In this document: positions 7,968 through 17,247 of the stretch, piece after piece | How the letters are laid out: each line of letters begins with the position of its first letter | Numbering within the stretch: position 1 is the stretch's first letter | Assembly (NCBI GenBank): GCA_947574505.1 | Contig: CANPJW010000019.1 | Location: 1-45,828, forward strand | From: an uncultured Bacteroides sp. | GTDB lineage: Bacteria > Bacteroidota > Bacteroidia > Bacteroidales > Bacteroidaceae | Direction: 5' to 3' | Length of the DNA stretch: 45,828 nt | The notes under the pieces: model-generated | What the model saw: only the letters and a program-made list of their open reading frames with translations | Told to the model about the DNA's origin: nothing | Databases searched by the model: none | Position numbers and translations under genes: made by a program

Positions 7968-9323
7968 ATGAATATTTCATTGCAAAACGTTGACAAAGTG
8001 AGTGCATTGCTTACTTTAAAACTGGAAAAAGCTGATTATCAGGCAAGAGTAGAAAAGACACTGAAGACTTACCGTCAGAAAGCTAATATTCCGGGATTCC
8101 GTCCGGGTATGGTGCCTATGAGTTTGATTAAAAAACAATTTGGCAAGTCTGTCCTTGTAGAAGAGGTTGATAAAATGATGCAGGAAAAGGTAAACGAATA
8201 TATCCGCGACAACAAAGTGAATATGTTGGGTATGCCGTTGCCTAATGAAGAAAAGATGAAACCTATCGATTTCGATACGCAAGAAGATTTTGAATTTGTG
8301 TTCGACATCGCTTTGGCTCCTGAATTTACAGCTGAAATCTCAGCTGCGGATACAGTGGATTACTATACTATCGAAGTTTCAGACGAACTGATAGAACAGC
8401 AGGTTAAAATGTATACTCAGCGTGCTGCAAAATATGATAAGGTAGAGCAGTATGAAGACAAAGACATGATTAAAGGTCTGTTGGCTGAATTGGATGAAAA
8501 TGGAAATACTAAAGAAGGCGGTATTCAGGTAGAAGGTGCGGTAATGATGCCGGCTTATATGAAGAATGATGAGCAAAAGACTATATTTAACGGTGCTAAA
8601 GTAAATGATGTGCTGGTATTTAATCCTGCTGTAGCATTTGATAATAATGAAGCTGAACTTTCTTCTTTATTGAAGATAAAGAAAGAGGAAGTTGCCGGTG
8701 TGAAAGGTAACTTCAGCTTCCAGGTGGAAGAGATCACCCGTATGGTTCCCGCTGAGTTGAACCAGGAATTGTTCGACAATGTATTTGGCGAAGGCACTGT
8801 AAGCAGTGAGGAAGAATTCCGCGCTAAGATCAAAGAAGGAATTGCAAAGCAGTTCGAATCAGATAGCGATTATAAATTCTTGATCGATGTTCGTGAATAT
8901 TTGGTTAATAAGATTGGTAAGTTGGAATTCCCCGATGCGTTACTGAAGCGTATCATGTTGCTGAATAATGAAGAGAAGGGTGAAGCTTTTGTCGCTGAAA
9001 ACTATGACAAGAGTATCGAAGAACTGACTTGGCATCTGATTAAAGAGCAATTGCTCAAGAATAATGAGATTAAAGTGGAACAAGCCGATGTGATGAATAT
9101 GGCCAAGGAAGCAACTCGCATTCAGTTTGCTCAATACGGAATGTTGAATATCCCTGAAGAAGTTCTAGAGAACTATGCAAAAGAAATGTTGAAGAAGCAG
9201 GAATCTGTAGAAGGTTTGGTAAACCGTGCTGCTGAAAGCAAACTTTCTGCCGCATTGAAAGCTAAGGCTACTTTAAACCACAAAACGGTTTCTATGGAAG
9301 AATTCAACAAAATGTTTGAATAA
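7968..9323 (+). CDS. tig: Trigger factor
   Basis: A 451-residue ribosome-associated chaperone. The N-terminal ribosome-docking motif G-F-R-P-G-M-V-P is at 43-50. The middle PPIase-like region is hard to recognise, as is usual in Bacteroidetes trigger factors, and a long helical C-terminal substrate-binding domain follows. It catches nascent chains at the exit tunnel. The gene lies upstream of clpP, clpX and recQ, matching the common tig-clpP-clpX order, but with its own promoter. Confidence 0.95.
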   Translation: MNISLQNVDKVSALLTLKLEKADYQARVEKTLKTYRQKANIPGFRPGMVPMSLIKKQFGKSVLVEEVDKMMQEKVNEYIRDNKVNMLGMPLPNEEKMKPIDFDTQEDFEFVFDIALAPEFTAEISAADTVDYYTIEVSDELIEQQVKMYTQRAAKYDKVEQYEDKDMIKGLLAELDENGNTKEGGIQVEGAVMMPAYMKNDEQKTIFNGAKVNDVLVFNPAVAFDNNEAELSSLLKIKKEEVAGVKGNFSFQVEEITRMVPAELNQELFDNVFGEGTVSSEEEFRAKIKEGIAKQFESDSDYKFLIDVREYLVNKIGKLEFPDALLKRIMLLNNEEKGEAFVAENYDKSIEELTWHLIKEQLLKNNEIKVEQADVMNMAKEATRIQFAQYGMLNIPEEVLENYAKEMLKKQESVEGLVNRAAESKLSAALKAKATLNHKTVSMEEFNKMFE

Positions 9324-9434
9324 TAACTTAGTAAGTCGAAGTAAGTGATTGCTAAAACTTTCTAAAAAAGGGGTTTTTGACCATAAATTTTCGTTATAGA
9401 TAAGAGTATTGGATACGTTAACCGTATTTTTTTG

Positions 9435-9442
9435 TACTTTTG
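9435..9442 (+). promoter_or_regulatory. Promoter -7 element for clpP
   Basis: TACTTTTG fits the -7 consensus; a weak ATTG near 9408-9411 may be the -33 element. Transcription would start near 9449. Confidence 0.6.
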
Positions 9443-9503
9443 TTTGTTTGAAAAATAGAGGTTGAAAACCCTTTTTTGTTACTAATAACTAAACCATTAG
9501 ATT

Positions 9504-10175
9504 ATGGATGATTTTAGAAAATTTGCTACCAAGCATTTGGGGATGAACAGTATGGTGCTGGATGATGTCATCAAGTCGCAAGGATATCTGAATCCTTACA
9601 TTTTGGAGGAGCGTCAGTTGAATGTGACTCAGTTGGATGTGTTTTCCCGACTGATGATGGACAGAATTATTTTTCTGGGTACACAGATTGATGATTATAC
9701 AGCCAATACACTCCAGGCGCAGCTTTTATATTTGGACTCAGTAGAGTCTGGTAAAGATATATCTATTTATATCAATTCTCCCGGAGGATCTGTTTACGCC
9801 GGATTAGGTATTTATGATACCATGCAGTTCATTAATAGTGATGTTGCCACGATCTGTACAGGTATGGCCGCTTCGATGGCAGCCGTGCTGTTGGTTGCGG
9901 GAACAGAAGGTAAACGTTCTGCGTTGACTCATTCACGTGTGATGATTCATCAGCCGATGGGAGGCGCGCAAGGACAAGCTTCGGATATTGAGATCACGGC
10001 CCGTGAAATCCAAAAGTTGAAGAAAGAACTGTATACCATTATTGCAGACCACTCTCATACGGATTTTGACAAAGTATGGGCAGACTCTGACCGTGACTAC
10101 TGGATGACAGCTCAGGAAGCTAAGGAATATGGTATGATTGATGAGGTGCTGTCACGCAAACCGGCTGCTCTATAA
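9504..10175 (+). CDS. clpP: ATP-dependent Clp protease proteolytic subunit
   Basis: A 223-residue serine peptidase of the ClpP family. The catalytic triad is S124 (G-M-A-A-S), H149 (M-I-H-Q-P) and D198 (D-R-D-Y-W-M). It forms the tetradecameric chamber that degrades proteins fed in by ClpX, whose gene lies 123 bp downstream. The N-terminus is longer than that of E. coli ClpP and probably includes a propeptide. No separate promoter is visible before clpX, so clpP-clpX is probably one transcript. Confidence 0.97.
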   Translation: MDDFRKFATKHLGMNSMVLDDVIKSQGYLNPYILEERQLNVTQLDVFSRLMMDRIIFLGTQIDDYTANTLQAQLLYLDSVESGKDISIYINSPGGSVYAGLGIYDTMQFINSDVATICTGMAASMAAVLLVAGTEGKRSALTHSRVMIHQPMGGAQGQASDIEITAREIQKLKKELYTIIADHSHTDFDKVWADSDRDYWMTAQEAKEYGMIDEVLSRKPAAL

Positions 10176-10298
10176 TGTATTTATTTCCATTCGATAAGAA
10201 TAACAGTACTAAAAACAACCCAGGTTTCCGCTATCATTTCATGCAGGCTTCTTTCTTAAAGACGCATTAGGAAACTTGGATATTTAAAGGAATAAACA

Positions 10299-11549
10299 TT
10301 GGAAGATAATAAAACACCTAGAAACAGTAGAAGGAAATGTAGTTTCTGCGGACGTTCGGAAAATGAAGTCGGATTTCTGATAACCGGAATGAACGGCTGC
10401 ATTTGTGACAGTTGCTCGGAGCAGGCATATGAAATTATGCAGGAAGCCATGCATCAAAAAAAAGGTGCACCGGGTGAGTTGAACTTGAAGGAACTTCCGA
10501 AGCCAAAGGAAATCAAGGAATTTCTTGACCAATACATTATTGGTCAGGATGACGCCAAACGCTATCTTTCCGTTGCCGTTTACAATCATTACAAGCGTCT
10601 GCTCCAAAAAGTGGATAAGGATGATATAGAGATTGAAAAGTCCAATATCATTATGGTAGGTAGTACGGGAACGGGAAAAACCTTGCTGGCACGCACTATT
10701 GCCAAATTATTGCATGTGCCGTTTACCATTGTTGACGCCACCGTGCTGACAGAGGCCGGATATGTGGGTGAAGATATTGAGAGTCTTTTAACCCGTCTGC
10801 TTCAAGTAGCGGATTATAATGTGGCGGAAGCTGAAAGAGGCATCGTATTTATTGATGAGATTGACAAGATTGCCCGTAAAGGAGATAACCCCTCCATTAC
10901 TCGTGATGTAAGTGGTGAAGGTGTACAACAAGGTCTGTTGAAACTGCTGGAAGGATCTATCGTGAATGTACCACCTCAGGGAGGACGTAAACACCCCGAC
11001 CAGAAAATGATTCCGGTCAATACGAAAAACATTCTGTTTATTTGTGGTGGGGCATTTGATGGTATTGAACGCAAAATTGCGCAACGTTTGAATACGCATG
11101 TGGTAGGTTATAGCGCGGCAAAGGACGTGGTGAAGATAGATCGCGGCAACTTGATGCAATATATTGCCCCTCAGGATTTGAAATCATTCGGGCTGATTCC
11201 TGAAATCATAGGCCGTCTGCCCATCTTGACTTATCTGAATCCGTTGGATAGAACCGCTTTGCGCAATATCTTGACGGAACCGAAGAATTCCATTATCAAA
11301 CAGTATGTTAAATTATTTGAAATGGATGGGGTCAAGCTGGAGTTTCAACCCGAAGTATTCGAGTATATTGTAGACAAAGCTATTGAGTATAAGTTAGGAG
11401 CACGCGGATTACGTTCCATTGTGGAAACGATCATGATGGACGTTATGTTTGAAATTCCCTCTCAGAAAGCGAAAAAGTACGAAGTGACACTTGATTTTGC
11501 AAAACAGCAGATGGGAAAGGCAAATATTTCGCGAATGCAAACAGCTTAG
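10299..11549 (+). CDS. clpX: ATP-dependent Clp protease ATPase subunit ClpX
   Basis: A 416-residue AAA+ unfoldase. The N-terminal zinc-binding domain has C14, C17, C36 and C39. Walker A is GSTGTGKT (121-128), Walker B has D186-E187 and the R-K-H pore loop is at 230-232. The loop that contacts ClpP reads V-G-Y (269-271) where E. coli has I-G-F. The start is a TTG codon, supported by AAAGGA at 10286-10291 and by the family's N-terminus beginning just there. Confidence 0.97.
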   Translation: MEDNKTPRNSRRKCSFCGRSENEVGFLITGMNGCICDSCSEQAYEIMQEAMHQKKGAPGELNLKELPKPKEIKEFLDQYIIGQDDAKRYLSVAVYNHYKRLLQKVDKDDIEIEKSNIIMVGSTGTGKTLLARTIAKLLHVPFTIVDATVLTEAGYVGEDIESLLTRLLQVADYNVAEAERGIVFIDEIDKIARKGDNPSITRDVSGEGVQQGLLKLLEGSIVNVPPQGGRKHPDQKMIPVNTKNILFICGGAFDGIERKIAQRLNTHVVGYSAAKDVVKIDRGNLMQYIAPQDLKSFGLIPEIIGRLPILTYLNPLDRTALRNILTEPKNSIIKQYVKLFEMDGVKLEFQPEVFEYIVDKAIEYKLGARGLRSIVETIMMDVMFEIPSQKAKKYEVTLDFAKQQMGKANISRMQTA

Positions 11550-11639
11550 TATCAAGATATAAAGGGAGAGAGAAAGAAAAAATGCAATTCTTCTGAAAAA
11601 TATTACCCGAAATATTCGTGTAATTTGAGAACTTGTTTA

Positions 11640-11647
11640 TAACTTTG
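11640..11647 (+). promoter_or_regulatory. Promoter -7 element for recQ
   Basis: TAACTTTG fits the consensus. The best -33 candidate is a weak TTCG at 11615-11618. Confidence 0.5.
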
Positions 11648-11706
11648 TTAGGCAACAAAAGATGTAAAACAAGAAATCGGGAAAACCGTGAAAAACTATT
11701 GATACA

Positions 11707-13887
11707 ATGACGGAGAATATAAATTTAACGGACGCATTAAAAAAGTATTTTGGATTTGATACTTTCAAAGGTAATCAGGAAGCGATTATCCGTAATCTGC
11801 TTGCCGGAAATGATACATTTGTTTTGATGCCTACGGGCGGTGGTAAATCGTTATGCTATCAGTTGCCATCCCTTATCATGGATGGAACAGCAATCGTTAT
11901 ATCTCCTTTAATTGCATTGATGAAGAATCAGGTGGATGCCATGCGTAATTTCAGTGAGGAAGACGGAGTAGCACACTTTATAAATTCGTCATTGAACAAA
12001 TCGGCTATAGACCAGGTTAAATCGGATATCCTGAGCGGCAAAACCAAATTGCTCTACGTAGCTCCCGAATCCTTGACAAAGGAGGAGAATGTAGATTTCC
12101 TGAAAGGAGTGAAGATCTCATTTTATGCGGTGGATGAAGCACACTGTATTTCGGAATGGGGGCATGACTTCCGTCCGGAGTACCGTCGCATCCGTCCTAT
12201 TATTAATGAAATAGGAAAGGCGCCGGTGATTGCCCTTACTGCTACTGCAACTCCGAAAGTGCGTATGGATATTCAAAAAAATCTGGGTATGCAGGATGCG
12301 CAGGAGTTCAAGTCCTCTTTCAATCGCCCGAACCTGTATTATGAAGTGCGCTCGAAGACAAATAATATTGACAGGGATATTATCAAGTTTATCAAGGCTA
12401 ATCCTGGTAAATCAGGTATTATCTACTGTTTGAGCCGTAAGAAGGTGGAAGAATTGGCCGAAGTGCTTCAAGCTAACGGAATCAATGCGCGTGCTTATCA
12501 TGCCGGAATGGATTCTGCTACACGCACAGCCAATCAAGACGGGTTCCTGAAAGAGGATATAGATGTGATTGTAGCTACCATCGCTTTTGGAATGGGAATT
12601 GATAAGCCCGATGTGCGCTTTGTGATACATTATGATATTCCGAAAAGTCTGGAAGGTTATTATCAGGAAACGGGGAGAGCCGGTCGTGACGGAGGGGAAG
12701 GTCAGTGTATTACGTTCTATTCCAACAAGGACTTGCAGAAGCTGGAGAAGTTTATGCAGGGAAAGCCCGTGGCAGAGCAGGAAATCGGTAAACAGTTGCT
12801 GTTGGAAACAGCTGCATACGCAGAGTCTTCTATATGCCGTCGTAAATCATTGTTACATTATTTTGGGGAAGAATATACAGAGGAGAATTGTGGAAATTGT
12901 GATAACTGTTTAAATCCTAAAAAGCAAGTGGAGGCTCAGGATTCATTATGCGCTGTGATTGAAGCAATCATAGCAGTGAAAGAAAACTTTAAAGCAGATT
13001 ATATAATTGATATTCTTTTGGGTAAGGAAACGTCAGAAGTACTTGCTCATAAACATGAAGAACTGGAAGTATTCGGTTCAGGCATGGGAGAAGAAGAAAA
13101 AATGTGGAATGCTGTCATTCGTCAGGCTTTGATAGCGGGTTATTTAAGTAAAGACGTAGAGAATTACGGTCTGTTGAAGGTTACCCCTGAAGGACATAAA
13201 TTCTTGAAAAAACCGAAATCCTTCAAGATTGTTGAAGACAATGATTTTGAGGAGGAGGAAGAAGAAACTCCGGTTCGGGGAGGTGCCTCTTGTGCAGTAG
13301 ACCCCGTGCTTTACTCTATGTTGAAGGATTTGCGTAAGAAGCTGTCCAAGAAACTGGATGTGCCGCCGTATGTTATTTTCCAGGATCCTTCTTTGGAGGC
13401 GATGGCTACCATTTATCCGGTGACTTTGGAAGAATTGCAGAATATTCCGGGCGTAGGTGCCGGAAAGGCAAAACGTTATGGCCAGGAGTTCTGTGTATTG
13501 ATAAAGAAGCATTGTGAGGAAAATGAAATAGAGCGTCCGGAGGATTTGCGTGTCCGTACGGTGGCCAATAAATCCAAACTGAAGGTATCCATCATTCAGG
13601 CTATTGACCGGAAGGTAGCCTTGGACGACATTGCAGTGTCAAAGGGGTTGGAGTTCGGTGAATTATTGGATGAAGTGGAGGCTATTGTTTATTCAGGAAC
13701 CAAGCTGAATATTGATTACTTCCTGGAGGAAATTATGGATGAAGACCATTTGAACGATATTTATGATTACTTCAAGGAGTCTACAACAGACAAAATAGAT
13801 GACGCGATGGATGAATTGGGTGATGACTATACGGAGGATGAAATCCGGTTGGTCCGCATCAAGTTTATTTCTGAAATGGCAAATTGA
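11707..13887 (+). CDS. recQ: ATP-dependent DNA helicase RecQ
   Basis: A 726-residue RecQ helicase acting in recombinational repair. Motif I is M-P-T-G-G-G-K-S (41-48), motif II DEAH (143-146) and motif VI is the Q-E-T-G-R-A-G-R-D stretch. The RecQ-C-terminal zinc site is C377, C395, C398 and C401. An HRDC domain covers about 532-605. A C-terminal extension of about 120 residues, longer than in E. coli RecQ, follows. It is the last gene before the GC-rich insert. Confidence 0.95.
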   Translation: MTENINLTDALKKYFGFDTFKGNQEAIIRNLLAGNDTFVLMPTGGGKSLCYQLPSLIMDGTAIVISPLIALMKNQVDAMRNFSEEDGVAHFINSSLNKSAIDQVKSDILSGKTKLLYVAPESLTKEENVDFLKGVKISFYAVDEAHCISEWGHDFRPEYRRIRPIINEIGKAPVIALTATATPKVRMDIQKNLGMQDAQEFKSSFNRPNLYYEVRSKTNNIDRDIIKFIKANPGKSGIIYCLSRKKVEELAEVLQANGINARAYHAGMDSATRTANQDGFLKEDIDVIVATIAFGMGIDKPDVRFVIHYDIPKSLEGYYQETGRAGRDGGEGQCITFYSNKDLQKLEKFMQGKPVAEQEIGKQLLLETAAYAESSICRRKSLLHYFGEEYTEENCGNCDNCLNPKKQVEAQDSLCAVIEAIIAVKENFKADYIIDILLGKETSEVLAHKHEELEVFGSGMGEEEKMWNAVIRQALIAGYLSKDVENYGLLKVTPEGHKFLKKPKSFKIVEDNDFEEEEEETPVRGGASCAVDPVLYSMLKDLRKKLSKKLDVPPYVIFQDPSLEAMATIYPVTLEELQNIPGVGAGKAKRYGQEFCVLIKKHCEENEIERPEDLRVRTVANKSKLKVSIIQAIDRKVALDDIAVSKGLEFGELLDEVEAIVYSGTKLNIDYFLEEIMDEDHLNDIYDYFKESTTDKIDDAMDELGDDYTEDEIRLVRIKFISEMAN

Positions 13888-13913
13888 TGCTTCTTTGATT
13901 GTTTTGATAATAA

Positions 13914-13949
13914 AAAAGCCGGGCGACAGAGATGTTTGTCCGGCTTTTC
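13914..13949 (+). terminator. Terminator after recQ
   Basis: AAAAGCCGG (13914-13922) pairs with CCGGCTTTT (13940-13948). The T tail is short and part of the stem, so efficiency is uncertain. Confidence 0.65.
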
Positions 13950-14036
13950 ATATGTTTTTATAGCATATTCTTGTTTCGGGAGAAAATATCCGTTGTATTT
14001 GCATAAACCTTAAATTTGGTATTATGAGAAATCTAA

Positions 14037-14134
14037 ACTGTCACATCCGTCACATCTGTCACACAGCAGTTTATGCGCTTGAATTACAACGTGTTGCGAT
14101 GGTGACGGATAGCGTGACGGATACGGTGACAGAC
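14037..14134. repeat. Left palindromic GTGACGGA motif cluster
   Basis: Three tandem 9-bp units of the form TCYGTCACA (14037-14045, 14046-14054, 14055-14063) face three 12-bp units beginning GTGACRGA (14102, 14114, 14126). The two halves are inverted relative to each other and enclose a core with ACAACGTGTTGC. A related cluster lies at 16682-16783. Such an array can bind a multimeric protein or fold as a large hairpin. Confidence 0.75.
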
Positions 14135-14198
14135 TTTTGTCAATCTTGCACATATGCTACAGCCTCTTTTTACATGCATGATGTGGGTAGTTTCACCC

Positions 14199-14287
14199 AG
14201 TGGAATAGTTTGTTCCGTCCAGTGGAACAAATAGTTTCATGCTAATGGAACAAATTATTCCTATCAGTGGAACAATTTATTCCTATA
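14199..14287. repeat. Four tandem 17-bp dyads (operator or iteron array)
   Basis: Four copies of a dyad with consensus TGGAACAAATTGTTCCA occur with GGAA starting at 14202, 14224, 14247 and 14269, that is every 22-23 bp. Each has GGAA, a 7-bp spacer and TTCC; the second copy has TTTC. The flanking bases (CAG before, TAT after) are partly shared too. The regular spacing of about two helical turns suggests cooperative binding on one face of the DNA. It lies about 280 bp upstream of the VirE-type gene. Confidence 0.8.
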
Positions 14288-14564
14288 TGTAAAGACAGGT
14301 TGTACCATGCGCTAGAATTAATGGTTTCTATTAGAAAAACTCATTGTTCCAAATGGTGCAATACATTGTATCATAGCATATAATGGTCTGGATTATACCT
14401 GTCGCGAATGCATTCCTTCAATATCTTTCCGCTTCACCTCCCTATCGGAAATTCCTGTACCCTTCGCGTCCTTTTTTTTGAAAGAAACCTTCCTGTATAT
14501 TGCTTTGTTTCCCGATTTTATCCGTATCTTTATAGATTGGAAAAAACGAATAAATACACGATAA
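14288..14564. other. Upstream region of the VirE-type gene
   Basis: No gene is seen. A possible promoter with TTTG (14504-14507) and TATCTTTA (14525-14532) lies about 35 bp before the start codon, but the spacing (17 bp) and last base deviate from the consensus. Confidence 0.35.
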
Positions 14565-16661
14565 ATGATAAAGATTACCCAGGTACGCGACGGCGGAAAC
14601 CATGTAACCCAGAGCACTCTTACACTGGATGCATGGGTAGAGAGAATGAAAGAGGAAGTGAAAACCTGTCCCGTCACCATGTTCAGAAGCCAGTTGCGCC
14701 ATGTCCTCCCCGGCGACCATTGCGAGGCGGCGGACAAACTGCCCAAGATGATGCCTGCCGCCGAGTTCCGCAAGACGGAGGGCGGACAGTGCATGAAGGC
14801 TTATAACGGATTGGTGGAACTGACCGTAGGCCCCTTGGCGGGCAGGGCGGAAGTGGAGCAGGTGAAACGGGAGGCATGGAAGTTGCCGCAGACGCGGTGC
14901 GCCTTTATGGGCGCCAGCGGACATTCGGTGAAAATCCTGGTGGCTTTCACCCGACCCGACAATACGCTGCCCCTTACCCGTGCGGAGGCGGAAGCGTTTC
15001 ATGCTCATGCCTACATCATGGCGGTGAAGTGCTACCAGCCCCAGTTGTCATTCGATATCCGTCCCAAGGAACCTTTCCTGGAACAATATTCACGCCTTTC
15101 CTATGACCCCGATGTGCTTTACCGGCCGGACTCCGTGCAGTTCTACCTGTCACAGCCTATGGGGATGCCCGATGAAATGGCCTTGCATACCGAACCTGCT
15201 GTCTCCGGCCAGCGTCCTTTGGAACGTGCCTTGGGGAGTTATGAAACGGCAGATGCGCTCTCCATGCTGTTCGAGGCGGCCTTGAGGCAGGCTTACATTG
15301 ATTTGGATAAGCCCGATCCGGCCGATGAAAAGTCCTCCTATAGCTGGGATACCCTTCTTTCGCAACTGGCGTTGAACTGTTTCCGGTCGGGCATTCCGGA
15401 GGAAGCGGTGGTCAGCAGGGCGCGTTTCCGTCATTTTGTACGCAAACCGTTGGAACTGGTGCGTCAGGTGGTGCGGAATGTGTACAGCCGGCGTCAGGAT
15501 TTCGGAAGCAAATGCGCTTTGAGCCGTGAGCAGCAATTGTCGGTCCTCATTGCCGAGTTTATGAAAAGACGTTATGAATTTCGCTTTAACGTGCAGACCG
15601 GAGAGGCGGGGTTCCGCGAGCGGCATTCCTTCTGCTTCCGCTTTCAGCCGGTGGACAAGCGTGCGTTGAACAGCATCGCCCTGGATGCACAGGCCGAAGG
15701 TATCCCCCTGTGGGACAGGGATATCAGCCGCTATGTGTATTCCAATCGTGTGCCGGTGTATAATCCGCTGGAGGATTTTTTGTTCAACCTTCCGGAGTGG
15801 GACGGACGCGACCGCATCCGTCCGTTGGCGCAGACCGTACCTTGTGACAATCCGCATTGGCCCGAATTGTTCCATCGCTGGTTTCTGAACATGGTGGCTC
15901 ATTGGCGGGGGATGGACAAGCGCTATGCCAACAGTGTTTCGCCCCTGCTGGTGGGAGCGCAGGGAACGCGCAAGTCCACCTTTTGCCGCAGCATCATGCC
16001 GCCTTCCGAATGCTCCTACTATACGGACAGCCTCGATTTCTCACGCAAGAAAGATGTCGAACTAAGCCTGAATCGATTCGCGCTGATCAATATTGACGAG
16101 TTCGACCAGGTGAGCGCCACACAACAGGGATTCTTGAAGCACATTCTGCAAAAGCCGGTGGTGAATGCGCGCCGGCCTTACGGCACATCGGTGGTGGAGA
16201 TGCGCCGCTATGCTTCGTTCATTGCCACCAGTAACCACAAGGATTTGCTGACCGATCCTTCGGGCAGCCGCCGCTTCATCTGCATTGAGGTGAAGGGGGT
16301 GATTGATACCTCGCGTCCCATAGACTACGATCAGTTGTATGCACAGGCCATGCACGAGCTGGCGCACGGTGAGCGTTACTGGTTTAATGATGCGGACGAG
16401 TATGTCATGACGGAGGCGAACCGCGAATTTCAGCAATATTCTCCTGAAGAGCAGTTCCTTTTCCGTTATTTCCGCATGGCGGAAGCGGGGGAAGAGGGCG
16501 AGTGGATGGCGCCTGCCGAAATATTGAAGATATTGCATCAGGAAGTGGATATTCCATTGAACGCCAAGAGGGTGGCGGCATTCGGACGAATTTTGAGGAA
16601 ACAGGGTATTCCTTCACGGCATACACGTAAAGGCACTGTGTATCAGCTGGTAAGGGCATGA
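14565..16661 (+). CDS. BT4734/VirE-type primase-helicase-like protein
   Basis: A 698-residue protein. Residues about 1-200 resemble the BT4734-like VirE N-terminal domain, probably a diverged primase fold. The position expected for paired acidic residues reads E85-L-T87, and S-G-H-S-V-K-I follows at 118-124. Residues about 400-600 form a VapE/SF3-like ATPase: Walker A G464-A-Q-G-T-R-K-S-T with Arg469 where a P-loop normally has Gly, Walker B I-D511-E512, sensor N557 (A-T-S-N) and R569-R570. Such genes are common, often solitary, in Bacteroides genomes; their role is unknown. The gene is clearly richer in GC than its neighbours and is flanked by motif clusters, which suggests acquisition. Confidence 0.85.
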   Translation: MIKITQVRDGGNHVTQSTLTLDAWVERMKEEVKTCPVTMFRSQLRHVLPGDHCEAADKLPKMMPAAEFRKTEGGQCMKAYNGLVELTVGPLAGRAEVEQVKREAWKLPQTRCAFMGASGHSVKILVAFTRPDNTLPLTRAEAEAFHAHAYIMAVKCYQPQLSFDIRPKEPFLEQYSRLSYDPDVLYRPDSVQFYLSQPMGMPDEMALHTEPAVSGQRPLERALGSYETADALSMLFEAALRQAYIDLDKPDPADEKSSYSWDTLLSQLALNCFRSGIPEEAVVSRARFRHFVRKPLELVRQVVRNVYSRRQDFGSKCALSREQQLSVLIAEFMKRRYEFRFNVQTGEAGFRERHSFCFRFQPVDKRALNSIALDAQAEGIPLWDRDISRYVYSNRVPVYNPLEDFLFNLPEWDGRDRIRPLAQTVPCDNPHWPELFHRWFLNMVAHWRGMDKRYANSVSPLLVGAQGTRKSTFCRSIMPPSECSYYTDSLDFSRKKDVELSLNRFALINIDEFDQVSATQQGFLKHILQKPVVNARRPYGTSVVEMRRYASFIATSNHKDLLTDPSGSRRFICIEVKGVIDTSRPIDYDQLYAQAMHELAHGERYWFNDADEYVMTEANREFQQYSPEEQFLFRYFRMAEAGEEGEWMAPAEILKILHQEVDIPLNAKRVAAFGRILRKQGIPSRHTRKGTVYQLVRA

Positions 16662-16681
16662 TGAGATCCGGAGGCGGCGGT

Positions 16682-16783
16682 GTGACAGATAAAAGTCCGT
16701 CACACCATCCGTTACACCATCTGTCATAGTGGTAAACTATTGTCGTACAATGTGTTGCATGCGGCTGTGACAGTGTGACGGAT
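16682..16783. repeat. Right palindromic GTGACGGA motif cluster
   Basis: One GTGACAGAT (16682-16690) is followed by three 12-bp units TCYGTYACACCA (16696, 16708, 16720; the last diverges), a core ACAATGTGTTGC, and two close GTGACRG units (16767, 16775). The 12-bp units are on the opposite side of the core from those in the left cluster, so the two clusters are related roughly as inverted copies. This cluster fills the space between two convergent genes and ends 2 bp from the stop codon of the minus-strand gene. Confidence 0.75.
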
Positions 16784-16784
16784 A

Positions 16785-17219
16785 TTACCAGTTAAATTCA
16801 TTTGTGTAGTAGTCGAATGACGGCTCTTCGCTGATGCCTCTCTGGCGGAACAGCATGCGAATGGTCTGTTGGTCTTGTGGCGCAAAAGGGCGTTCCTTGC
16901 GGAAGCACCGGTAATACTGGCTTCTGCCCAGGTGGTTGATGATCATATTGCGCAGCAGGCTGCCTTCTTTGTAGGGCACATTGTCCAGCAGGTGGGTGAC
17001 TCCCCATGCCATCCGCACTTTGTCGGTGGAACGGAACAGTTCACATTCTTCACCCTCCTTGGGATAACGGAGCGGGTTTACCACTTTGAGAAATAGATGT
17101 TCATCCGTATCCTGCAGGGCGGCAGTTCGTCTCAGGCAGTTTTGGGAACGGGGGCATGTGGCGTTAAGGCAGCGTGCGAAGTCTTTGGGTGCAAAGGGAA
17201 ATTGCGGTTGTTTTTCCAT
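16785..17219 (-). CDS. DUF6078-type protein with cysteine motif
   Basis: A protein of 144 residues that resembles what I recall as DUF6078, common in Bacteroides and of unknown function. It has a cysteine cluster near the N-terminus (C-x4-5-C-x5-C in F-A-R-C-L-N-A-T-C-P-R-S-Q-N-C) and another Cys in E-E-C-E-L-F, compatible with a metal site. A V-R-M-A-W-G motif and Y-Y-R-C-F follow. The frame extends to a TTG at 17243, but a promoter element at 17248-17255 makes ATG 17219 the better start. It is convergent with the VirE-type gene and belongs to the same insert by position. Confidence 0.75.
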   Translation of the reverse strand: MEKQPQFPFAPKDFARCLNATCPRSQNCLRRTAALQDTDEHLFLKVVNPLRYPKEGEECELFRSTDKVRMAWGVTHLLDNVPYKEGSLLRNMIINHLGRSQYYRCFRKERPFAPQDQQTIRMLFRQRGISEEPSFDYYTNEFNW

Positions 17220-17247
17220 GTTTCTTTTGTTTCTTTTGTTCAAAGTA

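Noticed and set aside
9364..9478. Inverted repeat AAAAAAGGGG...CCCTTTTTT around the clpP promoter
   Set aside because: The arms are about 85 bp apart with the promoter between them and are mostly homopolymers, so a functional hairpin is unlikely.
14024..14245. Plus-strand frame of 73 codons
   Set aside because: It crosses the GTGACGGA cluster and ends in the dyad array; its residues (V-T-D-S-V-T-D-T-V-T-D) simply reflect the DNA repeats.
14037..14287. CRISPR array
   Set aside because: The repeats are 9-12 bp or 22-23 bp units without unique spacers of regular length, and no cas genes are nearby.
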